Source: an uncultured Bacteroidota bacterium (GTDB lineage Bacteria; Bacteroidota; Bacteroidia; 2-12-FULL-35-15). Taken from it: a stretch of DNA of 64,000 bases. The first letter of the stretch is position 1, and every line of letters starts with the position of its first letter. The notes under the pieces are model-generated. The model made no database searches. It was given only the letters and a program-made list of their open reading frames with translations, and was not told where the DNA came from. The stretch is from contig CAINDA010000035.1 in the NCBI GenBank assembly GCA_903847205.1, positions 310,001 through 374,000 of the forward strand, read 5' to 3'. Below are positions 17,516-26,929 of this stretch, piece after piece. A program made the translations under genes and the position numbers.

Positions 17516-19441
17516 ATGATTTCAGTTAATTCCGTAACAGTATCTTTCGGAGGATACGATTTATTTGACAATGTAAATTTTTTAGTTAACCCCAAAGACC
17601 GTATAGGCCTTGCGGGAAAGAATGGTGCGGGAAAATCCACCATGCTTAAACTATTGGCAGGACTTCAAAATCCCACTAAGGGAGAAATTTCCAAACCGAA
17701 TGATTTTAAGATCGGCTACCTGCCTCAGGATATGATTCATCAGCATGGGCGCACCGTGTATGAGGAAGCAGCAACTGCTTTTGAAGAAATACAGCGCCTG
17801 GAAGAACGCCTGGAAATTATCAATCATCAATTGGAAGTACGAACCGATTACGAAACGGATGCATACATGGATTTGATTCATGATCTTACTGATATTAATA
17901 CCCGCCTTGACTATATAGGCGCAGGAAACAGGGAAGAAGAAATTGAAAAAGTTTTAAAAGGTCTTGGTTTTGAACGTACTGATTTTAACCGCCAGACCTC
18001 TGAATTCAGCGGAGGATGGCGAATGCGTATTGAGCTTGGCAAAATTCTGCTGCAAAAACCCGACATTCTTTTATTAGATGAGCCCACCAATCACCTTGAT
18101 ATTGAATCAATACAATGGCTTGAAGAAACAATTGATTCTTATGCAGGTTCAGTAATGCTTATCAGCCACGATAAGCAGTTTCTTGATACTGTAACTTCAA
18201 GAACAATTGAAATATCAAATCAAAAAATTTACGATTATAAAACAAATTATTCACGCTACTTAGTGCTCCGCAAAGAACGCAAAGAACAGCAGGAATCTGT
18301 TGCAAAAAATCAGCAGAAAGTAATTGACCAGACAGAAGCCCTCATTAATAAATACCGCGCTAAAGCAAGTAAAGCTGCCTTTGCCCAGTCTCTTATTAAA
18401 AAGCTTGACAGGATGGAGATTGTTGAGATTGATGATGATGACTCAGCAACAATAAATTTCCGTTTTCCGCCTCCGGCACTCTGCGGTAAAATTGTGTTAA
18501 CAGTTGAACACGCTAGTAAACACTATGCAGACAAACTTATTTTTAAAGATGCAAATTTCATTTTAACTAAAGGTGAAAAAATTGCTTTAGTCGGTCGTAA
18601 CGGTGAAGGTAAAAGTACCATCCTGAAGATGATTGCCAAGTTTACTGATTATGAAGGAACAATTCAAATCGGTCATAATGTTAAGATGGGATATTTTGCA
18701 CAGGATCAGGCGGAGAAACTGGATCAGAACAAAACTGTTTTTGAAACCATTGATGAGCTTGCTGTAGGCGATGTCCGCAAAAATGTAAGATCACTCTTAG
18801 GCTCGTTTTTATTCGGCGGGGAAGATATTGATAAAAAAGTAAGAGTGCTGAGCGGCGGTGAACGCGGACGTTTGGCATTGTGTAAGCTCTTGCTTGAACC
18901 TTACAATTTATTGATACTCGATGAGCCGACCAATCACTTGGACATACGCAGTAAAGAAGTATTGAAACGAGCACTGTTAGGCTATCAGGGAACAGCCATT
19001 ATTGTTTCTCACGACAGGGATTTTTTAACAGGCTTAACGGAAAAAATGTATGAATTCCGTAATGGTGAGGTAAAAGAACATTTATGCGGTATAACAGAGT
19101 TTATGCAAAAACTAAAGATGAACCGCTTAAATGAAATGAATACCAAAAGTATATTTGCCAAAGCTGCCGCAGCTGCTGCAGTTGCTGCAAAACCTAAGCC
19201 TGTTCAGGTAAACGATGAGCGCGAAAAAGAACTGAAGCTGATTAAATCTCAAATTTCAAAATCCGAAAAAGAAATTGAAAGGTTAGAGACTGAAATAAAA
19301 ATTGTTGACGAAAAACTTTCCAACCCAGACCAATATCTGGCAGTGGTAAACGATAAAGAAACATTTGCTAAATATGAGCAGATGAAAAAACAGCTTGATG
19401 CCGAAATGATTAATTGGGAGGCGCTGCAGGGCAAGCTGTAA
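17516..19441 (+). CDS. ABC-F family ATPase (Uup/EttA-like)
   Basis: Two ATP-binding cassettes without membrane segments in 641 residues define an ABC-F protein. Cassette 1 has Walker A GLAGKNGAGKST (about 32-43), signature SGGWRMR and Walker B LLLDEPTNHLD. Cassette 2 has GRNGEGKST, signature LSGGERGR and LLILDEPTNHLD. The inter-cassette linker (about 240-300) is a charged helical hairpin, as in factors that enter the ribosomal E site. A C-terminal coiled coil (about 565-641; KSEKEIERLETEIKIVDEKL) resembles the Uup C-terminal domain, which binds branched DNA or RNA. Roles in translation or ribosome rescue are therefore likely. Confidence 0.92.
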   Translation: MISVNSVTVSFGGYDLFDNVNFLVNPKDRIGLAGKNGAGKSTMLKLLAGLQNPTKGEISKPNDFKIGYLPQDMIHQHGRTVYEEAATAFEEIQRLEERLEIINHQLEVRTDYETDAYMDLIHDLTDINTRLDYIGAGNREEEIEKVLKGLGFERTDFNRQTSEFSGGWRMRIELGKILLQKPDILLLDEPTNHLDIESIQWLEETIDSYAGSVMLISHDKQFLDTVTSRTIEISNQKIYDYKTNYSRYLVLRKERKEQQESVAKNQQKVIDQTEALINKYRAKASKAAFAQSLIKKLDRMEIVEIDDDDSATINFRFPPPALCGKIVLTVEHASKHYADKLIFKDANFILTKGEKIALVGRNGEGKSTILKMIAKFTDYEGTIQIGHNVKMGYFAQDQAEKLDQNKTVFETIDELAVGDVRKNVRSLLGSFLFGGEDIDKKVRVLSGGERGRLALCKLLLEPYNLLILDEPTNHLDIRSKEVLKRALLGYQGTAIIVSHDRDFLTGLTEKMYEFRNGEVKEHLCGITEFMQKLKMNRLNEMNTKSIFAKAAAAAAVAAKPKPVQVNDEREKELKLIKSQISKSEKEIERLETEIKIVDEKLSNPDQYLAVVNDKETFAKYEQMKKQLDAEMINWEALQGKL

Positions 19442-19445
19442 AAAA

Positions 19446-20306
19446 TTATTGCGTCTTAGTCATCAATTCAGGTGTGCAGATAATATAATCCGCTAACCCT
19501 GATGAGGCTTTGGCAAGAGTATCAATAGCCTCCTGCTCGGTTGAACTGATTGTGAATACTTTTAAATTCGGCTCATCCTGCTTTAAATACCATTCAATTC
19601 CTTGATGATAATTGCTGTGATAAGATCCGTTGTAATGGATAAATGTTTTTCCTTTTGTCCAGTTTTTCAAAATAAAATAAGCCATTGTAGCATCCTTTAC
19701 TGCCTGTGATTTTGGCAGGTTCACACCTCCGTGCCCTCCGGCTGATTCAAAAATTTCTTTATAACATTTTAAATCGCAGTCATATTTCATCGGAAGCGGG
19801 CATATCCATTTTTTTGCTTCAAAATCAATGCTGTCAAGCTGTTCAAGTCCTTTGTTATAAACAAGGTTAGCATACCTTCTCGGAATATTTGCAGCCACAA
19901 AATAAAGGTGATTGGTTTTAGCAAAATCAAGCAGCGGCTTATAATCTGTTTTAAAATTAGACCAAAGTTTCACTTCATCTTTTAATGTTTTATCTGACAT
20001 TTTTCCCCGCATATATTCATTGAGTGCAATCTGATCATCCGCTTCAAACATTTCTGCGCCAAGTATCAGATTATTTTTAGCAGTTTCATATAAATCTTTT
20101 GTGAGTTCTAACTGCAGCCAATGGCAAATCGGATTATCATGCGATTCTCCAAAAAGAATGATATCAGCCTCTTTGGCATCTTTCAGCAATTTATCGTAAC
20201 TGCTTTGTATCCCTTTTGAATCATAAATCTGGTATGCAGGTTTATCTCCATTAAAAGAAGAAAGAATAATAACTGACAGCAGCACAAAAAGAATTTTTAT
20301 TTTCAT
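19446..20306 (-). CDS. ChaN-like heme-binding/uptake-associated protein
   Basis: I place the start at the ATG at 20306 (286 residues) because the signal peptide (MKIKILFVLLSVIILSS) begins there; an upstream ATG at 20357 would add 17 hydrophilic residues. The ChaN/EreA-like fold is indicated by IILFGESHDNPICHWLQLEL (about 48-67) and the later YFVAANIPRRY and FIHYNGSYHSNYHQGIEWYL segments with conserved His residues. ChaN proteins bind heme pairs at the outer membrane during iron acquisition. No lipobox Cys is seen, so it is probably soluble in the periplasm. It is convergent with the ABC-F gene, 4 bases apart. Confidence 0.75.
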   Translation of the reverse strand: MKIKILFVLLSVIILSSFNGDKPAYQIYDSKGIQSSYDKLLKDAKEADIILFGESHDNPICHWLQLELTKDLYETAKNNLILGAEMFEADDQIALNEYMRGKMSDKTLKDEVKLWSNFKTDYKPLLDFAKTNHLYFVAANIPRRYANLVYNKGLEQLDSIDFEAKKWICPLPMKYDCDLKCYKEIFESAGGHGGVNLPKSQAVKDATMAYFILKNWTKGKTFIHYNGSYHSNYHQGIEWYLKQDEPNLKVFTISSTEQEAIDTLAKASSGLADYIICTPELMTKTQ

Positions 20307-20450
20307 TTGATCAATATTTTTATATCTTATAAGGACTCTTGCCAGGAGCGTTTTCAATTTTCAAAAGTACTAAAATCAGGCTGAATAATCCCTTTTTTGA
20401 ACACTCGTATTTTATTTAAAAAATCTTGCTTTTAATTCCCGCTCCTTTTT

Positions 20451-20458
20451 TATATTTG
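20451..20458 (+). promoter_or_regulatory. Minus-7 box TATATTTG of ssb
   Basis: TATATTTG fits the consensus and lies 30 bases before the ssb ATG. A TTG lies upstream with a slightly long spacing (22 bases). It would drive ssb and probably gldE-gldD. Confidence 0.5.
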
Positions 20459-20488
20459 CTATTATTAACATAAATAAACCTCTATTTT

Positions 20489-20890
20489 ATGGCAGGATTA
20501 AACAAAGTAATTTTAGTTGGAAACCTTGGTAAAGACCCTGAAGTACGCCACCTTGAAGGCGGTACTGCGGTTGCAAATTTTTCATTGGCAACTTCCGAAT
20601 CATATAAAGATAAATCCGGACAGCGCATTGAGCAGACTGAATGGCACAATATAGTTGTATGGCGCGGTTTAGCCGAAATTGCTGAGAAATATTTAAAAAA
20701 AGGGATGACTATTTATATTGAAGGCAAATTACGCACCCGCTCCTGGGATGATAAAGAAGGCCATAAACGATACATTACAGAAATTGTGGGCGACACTTTT
20801 ACAATTCTAAGTAAAAAAGAAAATACTGCTCCCGGCATTGAAGAGCAGGGCGGCATGGGTGCCAAAACAGGAGATGATCTGCCTTTTTAA
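20489..20890 (+). CDS. ssb: Single-stranded DNA-binding protein
   Basis: This 133-residue protein has the OB fold of bacterial SSB (about 1-105), starting [20 protein letters not shown] and with the [21 protein letters not shown] segment. A short Gly-rich linker leads to the acidic tip DDLPF, which docks partner proteins in replication and repair. It forms tetramers that coat single-stranded DNA. It is directly upstream of gldE and gldD, an order I recall from other gliding Bacteroidota. Confidence 0.95.
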   Translation: MAGLNKVILVGNLGKDPEVRHLEGGTAVANFSLATSESYKDKSGQRIEQTEWHNIVVWRGLAEIAEKYLKKGMTIYIEGKLRTRSWDDKEGHKRYITEIVGDTFTILSKKENTAPGIEEQGGMGAKTGDDLPF

Positions 20891-20962
20891 AATCTTAACC
20901 CTCCCATTGACAGTAAATGCACTATCTTTACAATTAAAGCATTTTAATTTAAACTACTAATT

Positions 20963-22327
20963 TTGGACCTTTTAAGCAGCATTCATTATTGTTTTGCAGC
21001 ACCGCTCATCAGTATCGTTTTTAGATCTTTTTCTGTCAGCATTTTATTGGCATTAATATCAATGTTTGTTTTATTGACCATTGCGGCATTGGTATCTGCT
21101 GCCGAATCAGCTTTTTTCTCGCTTACCCCGAACGAAATGGAAGAGCTGAAAACATCAGGAACAAAAACCGACAGCAAAATTCTTGCAATGATAGATGCTC
21201 CCAAACGCTTGCTGGCATCTATTCTCATCAGTGTTAACTTTCTAAGTATAGCAATTGTAATTATTAATTCGACTTTTATTTTCGGTGAGGACGGTCTATT
21301 TGATTTTTCGCAAGAGCCTGCCCTTGGTTTTGTAATCCAAGTGGTTTTAGTTACTTTTTTAATTTTATTAGTCGGTGAAGTAACTCCCAAAATTTATGCA
21401 ACACAGAATTCCTTAAAAGTAACCAGGAGGCTTGTTTATTTTGTAAAATTCCTGCAGGGTCTCTTCTCCCCCATCAGTACATTTTTAATTTTTTCAACTT
21501 CCCTCCTCGACAAACTTATAAAACCGAGGTCGCATAATATTTCTGTTGATGAACTTTCGCAAGCGCTTGATCTCACTAAAGACGAAGACCTGCCTACAGA
21601 AGAGCATAAAATACTACAGGGCATTGTAAAATTCGGCAGCACCGATGTAAAGCAGATAATGAAATCCCGAATGGATGTTACTGCCTTCGAGTATAAGACC
21701 GGTTATAAAAAACTGCTTGAAGATATTACCAACAGCGGTTTTTCTCGCCTTCCTATCTATAAAGAAACATTAGATAATATAGCCGGCGTGCTTTATGCCA
21801 AAGATTTATTACAGTACCTGGATAAAGAGGACGATTTTAATTGGCAGGCATTTATCCGTCCGCCTTTTTTTGTTCCGGAGAATAAAAAAATAGATGATTT
21901 GCTGCGGGAGTTTCAGCTCAAAAAAATTCATCTTGCAGTTGTAGTTGATGAATACGGAGGTACTTCAGGCATTGTTACTTTTGAAGATGTGATTGAAGAA
22001 ATTGTAGGCGAAATAAATGATGAGTTTGATGATGAAGATTTAACCTATTCTAAATTAGACAATAATAATTATGTATTTGAAGGTAAAGCGCATTTAAATG
22101 ATGTTTATAGAATAATTGATATTGACCGCGAAGTTTTTGAAGATGCGAAAGGCGAAGCAGATACATTAGCCGGTTTGATTCTTGAAATTGAAGGCAGAAT
22201 CCCGACAAAAAATGAAAAAATAAAATTTAAAAATTTACTTTTCACTATTGAATCCGCTGATAACCGCAAAATTAAAAGAGTAAAAATAACTATTGACAAA
22301 ACCCCGGAATTCGCAACTGAAGCCTGA
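20963..22327 (+). CDS. gldE: Gliding motility-associated CNNM/CorC-type protein GldE
   Basis: This 454-residue protein starts at TTG (20963); no ATG lies ahead of the first helix. A DUF21/CNNM membrane domain (about 25-190; LVSAAESAFFSLTPNEMEEL) is followed by a CBS pair (about 205-330) and a CorC/HlyC C-terminal domain (about 345-440). It belongs to the hemolysin-like family proposed to move or sense divalent cations. In Flavobacterium the homologue GldE supports assembly of the gliding/T9SS machinery, partly in place of GldD. It is followed 34 bases later by gldD, which supports the GldE assignment over a generic CorC. Confidence 0.85.
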   Translation: MDLLSSIHYCFAAPLISIVFRSFSVSILLALISMFVLLTIAALVSAAESAFFSLTPNEMEELKTSGTKTDSKILAMIDAPKRLLASILISVNFLSIAIVIINSTFIFGEDGLFDFSQEPALGFVIQVVLVTFLILLVGEVTPKIYATQNSLKVTRRLVYFVKFLQGLFSPISTFLIFSTSLLDKLIKPRSHNISVDELSQALDLTKDEDLPTEEHKILQGIVKFGSTDVKQIMKSRMDVTAFEYKTGYKKLLEDITNSGFSRLPIYKETLDNIAGVLYAKDLLQYLDKEDDFNWQAFIRPPFFVPENKKIDDLLREFQLKKIHLAVVVDEYGGTSGIVTFEDVIEEIVGEINDEFDDEDLTYSKLDNNNYVFEGKAHLNDVYRIIDIDREVFEDAKGEADTLAGLILEIEGRIPTKNEKIKFKNLLFTIESADNRKIKRVKITIDKTPEFATEA

Positions 22328-22361
22328 ACTATATAATTTCATAAAACAAAAATAAATTATT

Positions 22362-23033
22362 GTGACCGCTATCCAGACCTCATTAAATAAAAAAAACATC
22401 CCTGTCAATTTTTTTTCAAGGCTTTTTATTTTACTATTCTTCATTTCATTAATCTCCTGCGGCAATGATGACGGCATTGCAATAGCTCCCAAGCCCAGAG
22501 CTTATTTCAGACTTACCTTTCCTCAAAAAAAATATGTGCAGTACGACTCACTATGCCCCTTTTCTTTTGAAATGCCGGTATATTCAAAAATGGATAATGA
22601 TAAAAATTATGGTGCGGAGCCCTGCTGGCTCAATTTGAACTTCCCTTCATTCAACGGCACACTTCATTTAAGTTATAAAGCCGTAAGCAATAATTTAAAA
22701 GACTATTTGGAGGATACCTATACGCTTGCTTCAAAGCACCAGATCAAAGCTTCCGGGATTGAAGAACAGCAGGTATCCAGAAGTGCGGATAAAGTGTACG
22801 GGCTGGTTTATGAAATAAAAGGCAATGCTGCTTCATCCTTCCAATTTTTCTTGACTGACAGCACAAATCATTTTATACGGGGCGCATTGTATTTTAATGC
22901 TGTCCCCAATACCGATTCTATCTCGCCTGTAGTGCAATTTATAAAAAAAGACATTTACCATATGATTGCAACATTCAAATGGAAAAACGACGCTGCATCA
23001 CGCAGTTTTGCTAAGACTGTGCATAAAAAATAA
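22362..23033 (+). CDS. gldD: Gliding motility lipoprotein GldD
   Basis: This 223-residue protein starts at GTG (22362), with no ATG available ahead of the signal peptide. A hydrophobic stretch ends in the lipobox LISC (C about 33), so it is a membrane lipoprotein. The mature N-terminus PKPRAYFRLTFPQKKY is the hallmark GldD segment, followed by a Cys-containing domain (EPCWLNLNFPSFNGTLHLSY). GldD is required for gliding and for stability of the T9SS core. It is cotranscribed with gldE, and its last 36 bases overlap the convergent heme A synthase gene. Confidence 0.88.
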   Translation: MTAIQTSLNKKNIPVNFFSRLFILLFFISLISCGNDDGIAIAPKPRAYFRLTFPQKKYVQYDSLCPFSFEMPVYSKMDNDKNYGAEPCWLNLNFPSFNGTLHLSYKAVSNNLKDYLEDTYTLASKHQIKASGIEEQQVSRSADKVYGLVYEIKGNAASSFQFFLTDSTNHFIRGALYFNAVPNTDSISPVVQFIKKDIYHMIATFKWKNDAASRSFAKTVHKK

Positions 23034-24026
23034 AGCAGAGGCAAATAAAACAAATGCCCCCGTTTGATGCAGAACACCCATTGTTATGGGCACTGCATAC
23101 AGCAGTGTAATAATTCCAAGAAGAAATTGCACACAAACCACTCCCAGCATTACATTCGATGCAACACGCTGTAAACGGCTGAGCTGCATTCTGCGCGATG
23201 TTTCCCAGAGAAAGACAACCATTATTACAACAGCGTATGCGATGTAACGGTGCATAAACTGCACTCCTGAAGGGTTTTCTAAAAAATTTTTCCAGAAAGG
23301 CTCAAACGAAACAATTGTATCAGGAAAAAAAGCCGGCCCCATTTTGGGGAAAGAATTGTAAAACAAACCAGCCTTGAGGCCTGCTGTAAGAGCGCCGTAG
23401 ATAATCTGCAGAACAATAACACTGAATGTTATTTTCCCAAGAAGTTTAACTTTTTTACTTACGTCATCTTGAGCAGAAGTCTTTGGATACAGCAGATCCA
23501 TGGCATACCAAAATGTAAATCCAAAAACTGTAAATGCACTTATAAGATGCGCAGCAAGTCTGTAATGGCTGACATGCGGTTCTTTTTGCAGCCCGCTCTT
23601 CACCATAAACCAGCCGAGCACACCCTGCAATGCCCCAAGCAAAAGCAATACAAACATTTTTTTTAAGAACGGCCGATCAAACTTTTTCTTTATCAGGAAA
23701 TAAAAAAATGGAATAAGAAACACCACGCCTATAGTACGGCCCAGCATGCGGTGAATAAATTCCCACCAATAAATAGATTTGAACTCCTGTAAAGAAAACT
23801 GGTTATTAATAATTTTATATTCCGGAGAAGCCTGATATTTCTCAAACGGCACCTGCCAGTCGGCATCACTCATTGGCGGCATAGAACCCACAATCATATT
23901 CCATTCTACCATCGACAAGCCGGAATGCGTCAGCCGGGTGATACCGCCGATTACCACCATAGCGTAAATTAAAAAGCATCCTGCAAGGAGCCATAATATA
24001 ATTGATTTACCAGGATTATTTTTCAT
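22998..24026 (-). CDS. ctaA: Heme A synthase (COX15/CtaA family)
   Basis: This 342-residue polytopic protein has eight predicted helices arranged as two four-helix halves. Heme-ligand and family segments are present: GGITRLTHSGLSMVEWNMIVG near the N-terminus, WWEFIHRMLGRTIG (about 90), HYRLAAHLISAFTVFG, and VQFMHRYIAYAVV and GVLHQTGAFVLFA in the second half. The enzyme oxidises heme O to heme A for aa3-type cytochrome oxidase, so the organism very probably respires oxygen. It overlaps the 3' end of gldD by 36 bases in convergent orientation. Confidence 0.93.
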   Translation of the reverse strand: MKNNPGKSIILWLLAGCFLIYAMVVIGGITRLTHSGLSMVEWNMIVGSMPPMSDADWQVPFEKYQASPEYKIINNQFSLQEFKSIYWWEFIHRMLGRTIGVVFLIPFFYFLIKKKFDRPFLKKMFVLLLLGALQGVLGWFMVKSGLQKEPHVSHYRLAAHLISAFTVFGFTFWYAMDLLYPKTSAQDDVSKKVKLLGKITFSVIVLQIIYGALTAGLKAGLFYNSFPKMGPAFFPDTIVSFEPFWKNFLENPSGVQFMHRYIAYAVVIMVVFLWETSRRMQLSRLQRVASNVMLGVVCVQFLLGIITLLYAVPITMGVLHQTGAFVLFASALFFMHSLSKTA

Positions 24027-24343
24027 AAAAATATTAAATCGTAAAATGCAGCTATTTAACTTTTATCTTTGCCTGCAAATTTACCGAAGAAACTAAGAAG
24101 ATAATTACAAATTACAAATTATAATTTAAATATAATCCTAATAGAATAAGAGTATGCTTTTTATAGGACGCTGTGATTCCGATTGGCTTTTCGCCAAGAG
24201 GAATCTTGTTTATATGAAGCACTATCATTAAGAATTACAAGATCCCTCACGAAAAGTTCGGGATGACACAAAGAGAAGTTCTTACTATGGAAAAGATTTT
24301 CATCACGATATTAATTAATTAAAAATTTCCAAATACTAAAAAA
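24027..24343. other. 317-base intergenic region between ctaA and hemB
   Basis: It contains a TAnnTTTG match (TATCTTTG, 24064-24071, plus strand), which could be a distant hemB promoter, an AT-rich direct-repeat stretch (ATTACAAATTACAAATTATA), and the 90-base dispersed repeat at 24179-24268. No coding frame is convincing. Confidence 0.6.
24179..24268. repeat. 90-base dispersed repeat, copy 1
   Basis: It starts CCGATTGGCTTTTCGCC and ends TCGGGATGACA. The same ends and the same total length recur at 50061-50150 with a diverged centre. The right end (GATCCCTC...GGGATGACA) is an imperfect inverted repeat able to form a hairpin. Confidence 0.8.
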
Positions 24344-25312
24344 ATGCTGCAGCGTCCCAGAAGATTAAGAAAAAATTCCATTATCCGCGAAATGGTTGCG
24401 GAAACAAGGCTTTCGAAAGATATGTTTATCTATCCTTATTTTGTAGTAGAAGGAAAAAACATTGTTCATCCGATTGCCGCAATGCCCGGCATCAATCATT
24501 ACTCCGTTGATGAATTAGTAAAAGACGTGGAGAAAGGCCTGAAAACAGGTATCAGCAAAATATTATTATTCGGTGTTGGCGAACAGAAAACATCTGATGC
24601 GAGTTCATCCTTCAGCGATAATTCAATTGTAGTGAAGGCTGTTAAAGCATTGAAAGATAAATTCGGCGAAAGCCTTTATGTGATAACGGATGTATGCGTC
24701 TGCGCATATACAACACACGGCCATTGCGGCATCCTGCATGATGATTATGTTCATAACGATTCATCTGTTGAAGTGCTTGCAAAAATGGCTTTGGCCCATG
24801 CGCAAGCAGGAGCAGATATGGTTGCTCCAAGTGATATGATGGACGGACGGATTATTGCAATGCGTGAATTGCTGGATAAAAATGGTTTTGAGAATACAGC
24901 CATCATGTCGTACTCAATAAAATATGCTTCGGCATATTACGGTCCTTTCAGGGAAGCTGCTGATTCTGCGCCTCAGAAAGGCGACCGCAAATCCTATCAG
25001 ATGGATTTTAGAAACGGCAATGAATCGCTCACAGAAGGTCTCCTTGATGAATCAGAAGGCGCTGATATATTAATGGTGAAGCCTGCCTTAGCATATATGG
25101 ATGTAATTTTTAATTTACGTCAGAATACCCTGCTCCCAATTGCCTGCTATAATGTTTCTGGCGAGTATTCAATGGTAAAAGCGGCTGCTTTAAACGGCTG
25201 GATTGATGAACAAAAAATTGTAATGGAAAACATGTATGCCTTTGCACGTGCGGGTGCAAGCATTATTATTACCTATCATACAAAAGATATTTTTGAAAAG
25301 GGCTGGCTGTAA
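24344..25312 (+). CDS. hemB: Porphobilinogen synthase (delta-aminolevulinate dehydratase)
   Basis: This 322-residue enzyme condenses two 5-aminolevulinate molecules to porphobilinogen in heme synthesis. The Zn-binding cluster DVCVCAYTTHGHCG is intact. The two Schiff-base lysines are in SYSIKYASAYYGPF and MVKPALAYMDVI. The N-terminus (MLQRPRRLRKNSIIREMVAE) is typical. Length and motifs leave no alternative. It sits one gene from heme A synthase but is transcribed away from it behind a repeat-containing leader. Confidence 0.96.
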   Translation: MLQRPRRLRKNSIIREMVAETRLSKDMFIYPYFVVEGKNIVHPIAAMPGINHYSVDELVKDVEKGLKTGISKILLFGVGEQKTSDASSSFSDNSIVVKAVKALKDKFGESLYVITDVCVCAYTTHGHCGILHDDYVHNDSSVEVLAKMALAHAQAGADMVAPSDMMDGRIIAMRELLDKNGFENTAIMSYSIKYASAYYGPFREAADSAPQKGDRKSYQMDFRNGNESLTEGLLDESEGADILMVKPALAYMDVIFNLRQNTLLPIACYNVSGEYSMVKAAALNGWIDEQKIVMENMYAFARAGASIIITYHTKDIFEKGWL

Positions 25313-25316
25313 GATT

Positions 25317-25383
25317 AATTTGAAAATTTGTTAATGTGCTTATTTGAAAATGTTCAATACTGCAATTACCAAATTTTCAAATT
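25317..25383. terminator. AT-rich inverted repeat between convergent hemB and gatC
   Basis: AATTTGAAAATTTG (25317-25330) is the exact reverse complement of CAAATTTTCAAATT (25370-25383), separated by 39 bases that also contain related TTTGAAAAT copies. Its position between convergent stops suggests a two-way transcription end, though the long loop makes this weak. Confidence 0.4.
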
Positions 25384-25401
25384 ACCAAATTCCCAAATTA
25401 A

Positions 25402-25692
25402 TTATTTCTCAATCACTCTCGGTACTTTAAAATAATCCGAATCATGCTTAGGCGCATTTTTTAATGCTTCGGCCTGCGTTATCTCCTGCTTTACTTCATC
25501 GTCGCGCAAAACATTTAATTCATCACTCATATAAATCAAAGGCTCAACATTAGAAGTATCAATTTCGTTCAGCTTGTCAATAAACGAAAGCATATTGTTC
25601 ATATCCTTTATGATCTGCTCTTTTGCTTCATTTTCAAATTCCAGACGTGCTAAATGAGCTATTTTATCAACTGTTTCAGTATCTATTTTCAT
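25402..25692 (-). CDS. gatC: Asp-tRNA(Asn)/Glu-tRNA(Gln) amidotransferase subunit C
   Basis: This 96-residue protein has the typical GatC sequence: a first helix VDKIAHLARLEFENEAKEQI, the middle MLSFIDKLNEIDTSNVEPL, and the C-terminal DYFKVPRVIEK tail. GatC wraps around GatA and GatB and stabilises the transamidase that converts Glu-tRNA(Gln), and often Asp-tRNA(Asn), to the amidated form. gatA and gatB are not adjacent, which is common in Bacteroidota. It is followed by a 62-base gap from plsC on the same strand, so the two may be cotranscribed. Confidence 0.93.
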   Translation of the reverse strand: MKIDTETVDKIAHLARLEFENEAKEQIIKDMNNMLSFIDKLNEIDTSNVEPLIYMSDELNVLRDDEVKQEITQAEALKNAPKHDSDYFKVPRVIEK

Positions 25693-25754
25693 AGTATAAT
25701 TTTTCTCTGAGAATTTCTAAAATTAATTTCGTTTTTATTTTTTTAAGAAAATAA

Positions 25755-26507
25755 TTATTTTTTGCTGTTATTATTGCTCAATTCATTTAAAATAATTTCA
25801 CGCACTTTTGTACGTAAAGGTACTAAATCATTTTCAGTCATTCCCTTGGTTGATATGGGTTCATGCACTACCACTCCGCATATTCCGGGGCTCCCCATTA
25901 CTTTAAAAAAACCTCCGTTCTGCAAGCGTTTCCAATTGTTTAAATAAGTAATCGGAACAATAGGAATCTGCTTTTCAATGGCAAGTCTGAAAGCACCGTT
26001 TTTAAAATTCAATAATTTGCCCGAACTTGAAATACCGCCTTCCGGAAAAAGAAAAACGCTGTTCCCTTTTTCAATCTCCTCCCCGGCGCGCAGAAATGCC
26101 CTGTGAGAGCCTGAATTGCTTTTTCGGTCAACTAAAATATTCATCTCTTTAAAAAATATACGGAACAGCGGTGCTTTATCTATTTCCTGTTTACCCATTG
26201 AAACAAAATAGTGAGGCACTACTAAATAATTCAATACAATATCTAAGTAAGATGCGTGATTGGCGCAATACACAGCAGGATGCGGCAACTCAGAGGAAGG
26301 TATTGTATTCCGTATTTTTATAAATATTCCGGGAATAAATATAATCCATCTCGCCCATAATCTCTTTAGCGCAAAGGCCTTTGGGAACCATTCCTTTTTT
26401 GAAAGTAAAATGTAAAATGCCGGGTAAAGAATAATCAAACCCAATGAAAAATTGAGAATGAAAAATATTTTCCAAAGTGTACGCGGTATGACAAACAGGT
26501 AGTTCAT
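25755..26507 (-). CDS. plsC: 1-acyl-sn-glycerol-3-phosphate acyltransferase
   Basis: I choose the ATG at 26507 (250 residues). A TTG-led frame six codons longer would start inside the minus-7 box at 26515-26522. An N-terminal hydrophobic anchor (about 10-40) precedes the acyltransferase blocks: NHASYLD (the HxxxxD catalytic pair, about 90) and FPEGGISSSGKLLNFKNGAF (block III, about 160). The enzyme adds the second acyl chain to lysophosphatidate in phospholipid synthesis. Block III has EGG where EGTR is common, a variation also seen in glycerol-lipid relatives, so the acceptor is not certain. Confidence 0.85.
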   Translation of the reverse strand: MNYLFVIPRTLWKIFFILNFSLGLIILYPAFYILLSKKEWFPKAFALKRLWARWIIFIPGIFIKIRNTIPSSELPHPAVYCANHASYLDIVLNYLVVPHYFVSMGKQEIDKAPLFRIFFKEMNILVDRKSNSGSHRAFLRAGEEIEKGNSVFLFPEGGISSSGKLLNFKNGAFRLAIEKQIPIVPITYLNNWKRLQNGGFFKVMGSPGICGVVVHEPISTKGMTENDLVPLRTKVREIILNELSNNNSKK

Positions 26508-26514
26508 AGAATAA

Positions 26515-26522
26515 CAAAAATA
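26515..26522 (-). promoter_or_regulatory. Minus-7 box TATTTTTG of plsC
   Basis: TATTTTTG on the minus strand fits TAnnTTTG and lies 7 bases before the ATG at 26507. It decides the start codon and implies a very short or absent leader. Confidence 0.5.
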
Positions 26523-26836
26523 CAAATTTTAGAATTATTTCGATTACCCTGTAAATAATCAGGTTAAATGTATGTTATCAAATGGATGAACTAATAAGCG
26601 ATGCTAATCTTTGAACGGCAGTTTTGGTATCAAACTCAGCACAACTTTCAAAACAAAAGACAAAGCTGTGTGTTTTCTTTTTTCTTAAAAAAAAAGAAAC
26701 AAAAATTCAAGAACAAATGATTGCTCCGCACCAGCGACACGGCATCGCGTTTGTTCAAGCCTCACGCGCGTTTCATAAATGACTTTTTGCCCAAAATTAA
26801 TATTTCCGAGAATATTATAAACTTGATGAATCAAAT
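26523..26836. other. Intergenic stretch with degenerate interspersed-element-like sequence
   Basis: The A/T hairpin around 26676-26705 (TTTCTTTTTTCTTAAAAAAA) followed by GC-rich sequence CCAGCGACACGGCATCGCG resembles a degenerate interspersed element that I recall from intergenic regions of Bacteroidota. A 65-codon plus-strand frame here has no start context or recognisable protein. I call no gene. Confidence 0.3.
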
Positions 26837-26872
26837 AAAAAAGCGGTATAGAAATATTTATACCGCTTTTTT
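26837..26872. terminator. Bidirectional intrinsic terminator
   Basis: AAAAAAGCGGTATA and TATACCGCTTTTTT form a perfect 14-bp stem with an 8-nt loop and flanking A/T tracts on both strands. On the minus strand it closes the PfkB-family kinase gene, whose stop is at 26930. Confidence 0.85.
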
Positions 26873-26929
26873 ATATAAGCCTGCTGAAATAATTTTTTCT
26901 TCCGCAAGAGCGGACTAGCACTGCAAAAA

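Noticed and set aside
26721-26918. Small plus-strand frame (65 codons) in the gap before the kinase gene
   Set aside because: It runs through a degenerate interspersed-like segment and into the terminator hairpin at 26837, so it is unlikely to encode a protein.
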